This document shows, one piece after another, positions 48,968 through 53,505 of a DNA stretch of 53,505 nucleotides. The first letter of the stretch is position 1. The number at the start of each line of letters is the position of its first letter. The translations under genes and the position numbers were made by a program. Below the pieces are notes generated by a model. It did not search any database. It saw only the letters and a list, made by a program, of their open reading frames with translations, and was not told the DNA's origin. The DNA comes from UBA2658 sp964617335 (GTDB taxonomy: Bacteria; Bacillota; Clostridia; Oscillospirales; Oscillospiraceae), in the NCBI GenBank assembly GCA_964617335.1, contig CAZTXG010000008.1, positions 1 to 53,505 of the forward strand, written 5' to 3'.

Positions 48968-50221
48968 TCACTTTGAAAGAGCCGCTGCCGCCGCTCCTAT
49001 AAGGGTGGCGTTTTCCTGATTGTAAAAGCTTACATATCTTGAAAGGTTCATATAAATATGGTTGTCCACATACTTTTCAAGCTTTTGCCTAAACAGCAGA
49101 GAATCATTGAAAACAGAGCCTTCCGCCGCAACATAAAAGGGATCTTTCGAGTTCTTTCCCCCGTCGCAATGGAGGCACAAAGCCGCTATCATAGCACAGA
49201 CAAGCTTTGCGGAGCGCTCGAAAGTTCTATCTATAATATATTGAATCGCTATTTCGTCCCTGTCTCGGCACATACCCCAAACACGGTTGTGGGCTCCTCT
49301 TATATAATCGTCCAGCTCCTTGGTGTCAAAGGGTTTATATTCTTCCGCAAAGCTAGGGGTTAAAATACCTTCCTTGGCAGCCAAGCGGGCGATGTGACTG
49401 ACAAGCTTTCCCAAATATGCCCCGCTGACCATCTTTTCAAGAATATGGTCCCCGGGAATTTCCGACTCTGCATCAACAAGCAGGTCCGCCTCGCCGGAGC
49501 TTAGCTTATTAAACATTCCGGCCTCGCAGTTTATAATCATATCCGAAGCATTTTGAAGCTTTTTAATGTTCTCTCCCCGCTCGGTGTAGCAGCAGTTAAG
49601 ACCGGTTCCGACAACAAGACCAGCAAGGCTATTTTGTGCTTTTCCATCAGCCGCAGCACCTAAAAACCCCGCTGTTGTATCATTTAAAAGGGTGAAAGAC
49701 ATCTCATGCTTCAAGCCCTTTTCACCAAGAGCTTTCTTAAGAGTCTCTCCTATAATAAGCCCCTCGGCATCATTTATTTTAAGCTCTTTATTAAGATTTA
49801 AAAGCCTTCCGTCATGGTTTTCAAAAATCTCCGCCGGATATGAAAAGCAAAGACCGATATGATGGCTGTTCTGGCAAAGGGGAAGTATTTTCTCCGCCAG
49901 AATATCAAAAAACTCCAAGGCGCTTATTTCCTCATATCTACCGGGTATACCCATTACATCAAGGTTTTCCAAAACCGGCACACCATTTTTGAATGTAACA
50001 GAAGCTGTGCGCAGATTTGTCCCTCCGGCATCAATGGCAACCACAGGCCCGCCCTCATAAGGCTCCGCGGCAGGGAAAAGATAGGTGGGTATCATAGGCA
50101 AAGATGAAGGCTCGGCTGAAAGTCCTTTTTGCATCTCATCAAGAAAACTTTCTGTAAGCGACGGGATATCCGTTTCCGAGGGATGCATTCCAATTTTGTA
50201 AAAAAGTTCTTCAATATTCAT
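48968..50221 (-). CDS. Hexokinase of the eukaryotic-type family
   Basis: A 417-aa sugar kinase that looks like the hexokinase family best known from eukaryotes rather than ROK or GlcK glucokinases. AIDAGGTNLRTA (62-73) is the phosphate-1 loop, FSYPAE (127-131 region) the sugar-binding loop, LLNDTTAG with catalytic Asp181 the base site, and GLVVGTGLNCCY the phosphate-2/adenosine region; INCEAGMF and FYVAAEGSVF follow the same order as in yeast and mammalian enzymes. ATG 50221 is chosen because it starts the conserved part. Its ribosome site is imperfect (AAAGGA is 12 bases away). It lies downstream of spo0A but behind a strong terminator, so it needs its own promoter. Confidence 0.85.
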   Translation of the reverse strand: MNIEELFYKIGMHPSETDIPSLTESFLDEMQKGLSAEPSSLPMIPTYLFPAAEPYEGGPVVAIDAGGTNLRTASVTFKNGVPVLENLDVMGIPGRYEEISALEFFDILAEKILPLCQNSHHIGLCFSYPAEIFENHDGRLLNLNKELKINDAEGLIIGETLKKALGEKGLKHEMSFTLLNDTTAGFLGAAADGKAQNSLAGLVVGTGLNCCYTERGENIKKLQNASDMIINCEAGMFNKLSSGEADLLVDAESEIPGDHILEKMVSGAYLGKLVSHIARLAAKEGILTPSFAEEYKPFDTKELDDYIRGAHNRVWGMCRDRDEIAIQYIIDRTFERSAKLVCAMIAALCLHCDGGKNSKDPFYVAAEGSVFNDSLLFRQKLEKYVDNHIYMNLSRYVSFYNQENATLIGAAAAALSK

Positions 50222-50306
50222 CTTCCAAAAGTTCCTTTCCGTATAAATATCTCTATCTAGAATACCAAATTCCAAAAGTTTTTTCAAGCTTTCTTAAAGC
50301 TCTATT

Positions 50307-50344
50307 AAAAAAAACACCCCCGCCTTTTGCCGCGAGAGTGTTTT
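50307..50344 (-). terminator. Intrinsic terminator after spo0A
   Basis: On the minus strand, ACACTCTCGC pairs with GCGGGGGTGT (all ten pairs if G-U wobbles are allowed), followed by eight T residues (plus-strand A-run 50307-50314). Confidence 0.88.
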
Positions 50345-50362
50345 GGTGCATACTGTGTAAAA

Positions 50363-51154
50363 TTATTTTTCCGCAACCTTCCGCCGAAGACTGAGACAGT
50401 CGGCTATCATGGCAATAAATTCGCTGTTTGTGGGCTTTCCTTTTACGTTTGATACGGTATAACCAAAAAACTTTTGCAGAGTTTCCAAGTCCCCTCTGTC
50501 CCAGGCAACTTCGATGGCATGGCGGATTGCCCGCTCTACCCTGGAAGGTGTGGTTCCGAATTTTTTGGCAACTGTTGGATATAAAACCTTTGTGACTGAA
50601 TTTATTATATCCATATCATTTATCGTGAGTATTATGGCCTCTCGTAAGTACTGATAACCTTTGATATGTGCGGGCACGCCAATTTCATGAATAACATCCG
50701 TAACTATAGCTTCAAGGTTTTCCGGCTGAGGCAGCATAGAAACCCCCTGCTTGGCCGTAAGGCTTATGCCTCTTTGCCTTCTCGTGCTGGAAATCTGGCG
50801 CAGTCTGTCAAGCAAGGCTGGAACATCACAGGGCTTCGGCATAAAATAATAAGCCCCAAGCTCTGCCGCCTCTTGTACAACATGGTCGTTGAAAAAACCG
50901 GATACTATTACAACAGCCGGCTTATGCTGCATCTGTGTTATCTTCTGGAGAACTCCCAAACCGTCAAGTTTGGTAAGCACCAAATCCATTACAATAATCT
51001 CCGGATGCTTTTGCTCGATTAAGGCAAGGGTTTCAATTCCGTCTCCGGCCGTTCCGACTACGCTCATGTCCTCCTCTGAAGATATGGTGTCCGCCATCAG
51101 AAAACGAAAGTCTTCCCCCGAATCCGCTATCAGTACTCTTGTTTTGGTTTCCAT
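50363..51154 (-). CDS. spo0A: Sporulation master regulator Spo0A
   Basis: Spo0A is the phosphorylation-controlled switch into sporulation. ATG 51154 follows CGGAGG and gives 263 aa. The receiver domain has the acidic pocket near residue 11, phospho-acceptor Asp57 in EIIVMDLVL and Lys107 in FMPKP. After a short hinge (SSTRRQRGISL) comes the Spo0A-specific DNA-binding domain, with YPTVAKKFGTTPSRVERAIRHAIEVAWDRGD as successive recognition helices (given here by its start VERAIRHAIEVAW). spoIVB lies directly upstream, the conserved endospore-former order. The promoter region carries Spo0A-box-like sites. Confidence 0.97.
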   Translation of the reverse strand: METKTRVLIADSGEDFRFLMADTISSEEDMSVVGTAGDGIETLALIEQKHPEIIVMDLVLTKLDGLGVLQKITQMQHKPAVVIVSGFFNDHVVQEAAELGAYYFMPKPCDVPALLDRLRQISSTRRQRGISLTAKQGVSMLPQPENLEAIVTDVIHEIGVPAHIKGYQYLREAIILTINDMDIINSVTKVLYPTVAKKFGTTPSRVERAIRHAIEVAWDRGDLETLQKFFGYTVSNVKGKPTNSEFIAMIADCLSLRRKVAEK

Positions 51155-51297
51155 AATATTTCCTCCGTTATTTTTCAATTACGGCAGGCTGTCTCTGTAT
51201 TTAAGCACAAACACCGTCAAACGAGTTTAATTTAACATATTATTTCGCAAAGTGCAACAAATAAGCAGAAAAAAATAACATATTTTCGTTTACATAA

Positions 51298-51352
51298 TTC
51301 GACTTCTATCGACGAATTCAGTGAATATACCATAATCCGATTTCTTTCGACA
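51298..51352 (-). promoter_or_regulatory. spo0A promoter with Spo0A-box-like sites and a possible sigma-H element
   Basis: On the minus strand, an extended -10 TGGTATATT (51332-51324) has its -35 position (51352-51347) inside a perfect Spo0A box TGTCGAA (51352-51346). Two weaker boxes lie downstream: CGTCGAT (51315-51309) and AGTCGAA (51304-51298). A sigma-H-like pair, ATCGGATTA (51341-51333) and ACTGAATTC (51322-51314), overlaps the same stretch with a spacer one base short. The layout suggests autoregulation and early sporulation control as in Bacillus. Confidence 0.6.
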
Positions 51353-51402
51353 GCATCTTATATTATCTTTCATCAAAATTCTTCTGTTTCCGGCATTTTT
51401 TG

Positions 51403-51432
51403 ACGCACCGGAGCTTAGTGTCTCCGGTGCGT
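51403..51432 (-). terminator. Inverted repeat between spoIVB and spo0A
   Basis: ACGCACCGGAG (51403-51413) pairs perfectly with CTCCGGTGCGT (51422-51432). No U-run follows on the minus strand, so it may be a weak terminator or an mRNA-end hairpin. An 18-base palindrome, CGGCTTAAGCTTAAGCCG, lies beside it at 51458-51475 over the spoIVB stop. The rest of the 313-bp gap 51155-51467 is AT-rich leader. Confidence 0.5.
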
Positions 51433-51467
51433 TTATACTCCGATAAACTTCTTTTTCCGGCTTAAGC

Positions 51468-52505
51468 TTAAGCCGCCGGGTCTATAAATGTGTTTTCATG
51501 GCTTGCCGCCGCCATCATATTTTCAATAGAAACACCAAAGCCCTTGCTTGGGTCGTTAACCATAACATGAGTAACAGCACCGATTAACATACCGTTTTGA
51601 ATAATGGGACTTCCGCTCATGCCCTGAACTATGCCTCCTGTGCGCTCTAAAAGCTTTTCATCTTTAATACAAAGCATAAGGCTTCTTCCGTCGTTGTCTC
51701 CCTTATACACTCTTGTTATCTCAACCTTAAACTCCTCAACTTCCTCTCCCTCGGTGTTGCTTAAAATTGTAGCCTCGCCAAGCTCAATTTCGTCTCCCTT
51801 TGCAATGGGCATGGCCTTGGCAGAGGGTGCCGCGTTTTCATTAAGCTTACCGAAAATTCCACAGGGAGTGTTCATTGTTATACTGCCCCACAGGCCGGAA
51901 GTATCAAAACTGCCGCAAAGCTCACCCGGGGAGCCGGGGCAGCCTTTCACAATCCCAGTAATCGAAGACTTCAATATGCTGCCCCTGCCGAGAGGCAGAA
52001 GCACGCCGGTGTCCGCATCATTTATACCATGTCCCAGACCCCCATACAAGCCTGTTTGAGGGTCAAAAAACGTAATAGTACCTATTCCCGCCACATTATC
52101 CCGCAGCCAAAGGCCGATTTCTCCTTCACCGCTGCCAAGATTCGGGCAAAGCTCCAGCTTCAAAGTTTCCCCGTTTCGCAAAACCTTGATTTCCACGGTT
52201 TCTTCTTTAAGGCTTGAGATTACCAGCTTCAAATCAGCAGCGCTTTCAATTTTTTCTCCTCCCAGCTCTGTTATAAGATCCCCCGGCAAAACTCCCGCCA
52301 AAGCCGCCGGAGAGGGCGCTGTGCCGTTTTCCGTTCCAGACAGGCCCACCACCAAGACCCCGTCTGTAAACATCTGTATGCCCACAGCTGTACCCATGGG
52401 TACAAGCTCCGGCCTTTTCTGAGCAAAGGCCTGTGAGCCTTGCGTTATTAAGCAAGCAGACAAAAAAGCCGCAAAAAAAATCTTTGATCTATATTTAACC
52501 TTCAT
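51468..52505 (-). CDS. spoIVB: SpoIVB serine peptidase
   Basis: SpoIVB is made in the forespore and signals to the mother cell by starting the cleavage cascade that frees sigma K. The 345-aa protein has an N-terminal signal/anchor (about 8-28), a PDZ domain (about 50-120, PAALAGVLPGDLITELGGEK), and the S55 peptidase domain. His159 in GLGHGIND, Ser297 in QGMSGSPI and Asp318 in VNDPS fit the catalytic triad. The 266-bp region upstream contains CATAATG (52548-52542, minus), similar to a sigma-G -10, but no matching -35 was found. recN, the usual upstream gene, is absent; a CBS gene is there instead. Confidence 0.96.
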   Translation of the reverse strand: MKVKYRSKIFFAAFLSACLITQGSQAFAQKRPELVPMGTAVGIQMFTDGVLVVGLSGTENGTAPSPAALAGVLPGDLITELGGEKIESAADLKLVISSLKEETVEIKVLRNGETLKLELCPNLGSGEGEIGLWLRDNVAGIGTITFFDPQTGLYGGLGHGINDADTGVLLPLGRGSILKSSITGIVKGCPGSPGELCGSFDTSGLWGSITMNTPCGIFGKLNENAAPSAKAMPIAKGDEIELGEATILSNTEGEEVEEFKVEITRVYKGDNDGRSLMLCIKDEKLLERTGGIVQGMSGSPIIQNGMLIGAVTHVMVNDPSKGFGVSIENMMAAASHENTFIDPAA

Positions 52506-52718
52506 TCCCAGTCCCCCGTTTTTTATTTTTTTAAGCTATATCATTATGTTCCTCGGAGAAGAAAATAAAGATTAATTTCCGTAGCAAATTCTATCTCATT
52601 TACCTTTAGCTTATTTTTTCTTTGCCCTGCGGGGAAATCCGTGAAATGGAAGTTTTAAGTATGCGGATTTTTAAGCTTTTTCAAAGTAAATTTGAAACAA
52701 AATTTACACAAAAAATGA

Positions 52719-52760
52719 AAAAGCACGCCAAAACAAGCCTGCTTGCCATGGCGCGCTTTT
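52719..52760 (-). terminator. Terminator after the CBS-domain gene
   Basis: AAAAGCACGCC (52719-52729) pairs with GGCGCGCTTTT (52750-52760) with one mismatch; the minus strand continues into a T-rich stretch. Confidence 0.75.
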
Positions 52761-52771
52761 AAAGCCTCTTA

Positions 52772-53200
52772 CTACTTCTTACGAAAGTTTGAGGATATTT
52801 CGCACAGAGCCTCTGCCGCTTCCATATCGTATTCGCTGTTTCTCGCTATATCGCTCAGTGCTACAATGCCAACCAGAATACCCTTGTCCGTTACGGGGAT
52901 TCTTCTGATTTGACACTCACCCATTCTTTCCGTCACTTTTTCGGCACTGTCAAAAGGTGCCAAGGTTACAAGACTGCGGGACATTATTTCACCAACCCTG
53001 ACATCTGCGGGATTTGTGTCTGCCGCAACGCAGCGCAGCACTATATCCCTGTCGGTAACTATCCCTTTTAACCTGCCCTTTTCACCGTGTACCGGCAAGG
53101 CACCTATATTGTTTCGCTTAAGCAGCCTTGCCGCGGCGGTCACAGGTTCGTCCTCGCCTATGGAAATAACTCTTTCTGTCATAATATCGCTGACGTACAT
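52772..53200 (-). CDS. Protein made of one CBS-domain pair
   Basis: A 142-aa protein consisting almost only of two CBS motifs (about 1-58 and 65-128). Starts MYVSDIMTERVISI; each motif has the NNIGALPV / QIRRIPVTD strand and the GIVTDRDIV / GIVALSDIA helix. Such pairs bind adenine nucleotides and sense energy or c-di-AMP state. ATG 53200 is preferred because GGAGGT lies seven bases before it; earlier in-frame ATGs lie before or too close to that site. No partner enzyme is attached. Regulation by sporulation is possible from its place next to spoIVB but not shown. Confidence 0.88.
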   Translation of the reverse strand: MYVSDIMTERVISIGEDEPVTAAARLLKRNNIGALPVHGEKGRLKGIVTDRDIVLRCVAADTNPADVRVGEIMSRSLVTLAPFDSAEKVTERMGECQIRRIPVTDKGILVGIVALSDIARNSEYDMEAAEALCEISSNFRKK

Positions 53201-53377
53201 ATTATTAACCTCCATTTGCTCCCCAGGCAGATAATCCATGAAACCTCATCTTAATAAATAGAAGTTATATGGATATATGCCCCATTTGCCCATAAGCGGC
53301 AGCTTATGTTTAAACTTATTTAAGCCGGCAAAATAAGTATCGTCCTTTTCATCTGTAAATATTCTAAAATTTTATAA
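53201..53377. other. Gap upstream of the CBS-domain gene
   Basis: AT-rich stretch containing a perfect hairpin CATAAGC-GGCA-GCTTATG (53291-53308). No clear promoter was recognised. The frame of the partial gene to the right has a stop at 53375-53377. Confidence 0.45.
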
Positions 53378-53505
53378 GTATATAAAAATAAACCGGAAAA
53401 GAAACCGGTTTTCGAAGTGACGGAAAACGGCTATGTCACGGAAACAAATTTATCGATGAATTTGCATACCGGAACGCATATTGACGCGCCGCTTCACATG
53501 ATCAA
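53378..53505 (+). pseudogene. 5'-truncated cyclase-family (arylformamidase-like) gene, running off the window
   Basis: The frame from 53378 to the window end reads ...KPVFEVTENGYVTETNLS, then MNLHTGTHIDAPLHMI. GTHIDAPLH is the metal-binding signature of the cyclase/kynurenine-formamidase family. Normally about 20 further residues (a D-L-T/S-H segment and PVYPG) come before this point, but here an in-frame stop (53375-53377) lies 14 codons before GTG 53420 and no ATG with a ribosome site precedes the signature. The codons also favour ACG, GCG and TCG more than the neighbours do. So the 5' end seems lost, although a sequencing or assembly error cannot be excluded. Confidence 0.5.

Noticed and set aside
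52542..52548. Sigma-G promoter for spoIVB
   Set aside because: CATAATG resembles the -10, but no GHATR-type -35 was found at 17-18 bp, so it was not listed as a feature.
1..53505. tRNA or rRNA genes, CRISPR arrays, insertion sequences, integrase or attachment sites
   Set aside because: No transposase-like frame, spaced direct repeats, or tRNA T-loop and acceptor pattern was found on reading the intergenic parts of both strands.

Overview
The window reads as one contiguous piece of a spore-forming Clostridia (Firmicutes) chromosome. The evidence is the spoIVB-spo0A pair with Spo0A-box-like sites, bacillus-type TTGACA/TATAAT promoters with 17-bp spacers, GGAGG ribosome sites, frequent TTG and GTG starts, and low-to-middle GC content. 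I see no rRNA, tRNA, CRISPR array or insertion sequence. The genus cannot be fixed from the sequence.

Layout. (1) 0.1-11.5 kb: a purine operon purE-C-F-M-N-O-V-D-L. The usual bifunctional PurH is replaced by two separate proteins, an archaeal-type IMP cyclohydrolase (PurO-like) and a stand-alone AICAR formyltransferase; purK and purB are not present. (2) 11.5-13 kb: a small conserved-looking unknown protein and a secreted SH3-SH3-NlpC/P60 cell-wall hydrolase. (3) 13.1-18.4 kb: arginine operon argC-J-B-D-F behind a promoter overlapped by two ARG-box-like palindromes. (4) 18.4-19.6 kb: a P-loop ATPase of unknown role. (5) 27.3-19.6 kb, minus strand: the most unusual locus. It encodes a lipoprotein fusing a propeller-like domain to a solute-binding domain, two sugar-type ABC permeases, a HlyD/MacA-like adaptor with a long coiled coil, and a MacB-core-like protein with only two membrane segments. 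No ATPase is encoded. (6) 27.7-31.1 kb: a zinc phospholipase C-like protein, gap, a GntR/UTRA regulator and rpsU.

(7) 31.1-37 kb: an OGG-type glycosylase, then guaB, then a run of sirtuin, WecG/TagA glycosyltransferase, thymidylate kinase, DJ-1-like protein and 5-formyl-THF cyclo-ligase. (8) 37.1-41 kb: a short Cys/Gly-rich membrane microprotein on the minus strand, mltG, a U32/TrhP tRNA-modification protein, and an isolated holin plus amidase pair. (9) 41.2-44.2 kb: KtrB/KtrA potassium uptake and a DegV fatty-acid-binding protein. (10) 48.9-44.3 kb, minus strand: prfA, a TsaC-CoaE fusion, an M18 aminopeptidase and TepA. (11) 53.2-49 kb, minus strand: a CBS-pair protein, spoIVB, spo0A and a eukaryotic-type hexokinase. 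The last bases hold an apparently 5'-truncated cyclase-family gene running off the window.

Functional links: the purine operon makes IMP using 10-formyl-THF; guaB takes IMP towards GMP, and the folate cyclo-ligase returns 5-formyl-THF to the one-carbon pool. Most other genes are housekeeping. The accessory interest lies in the transporter/adaptor locus, the gene fusions, the holin pair and the microprotein.
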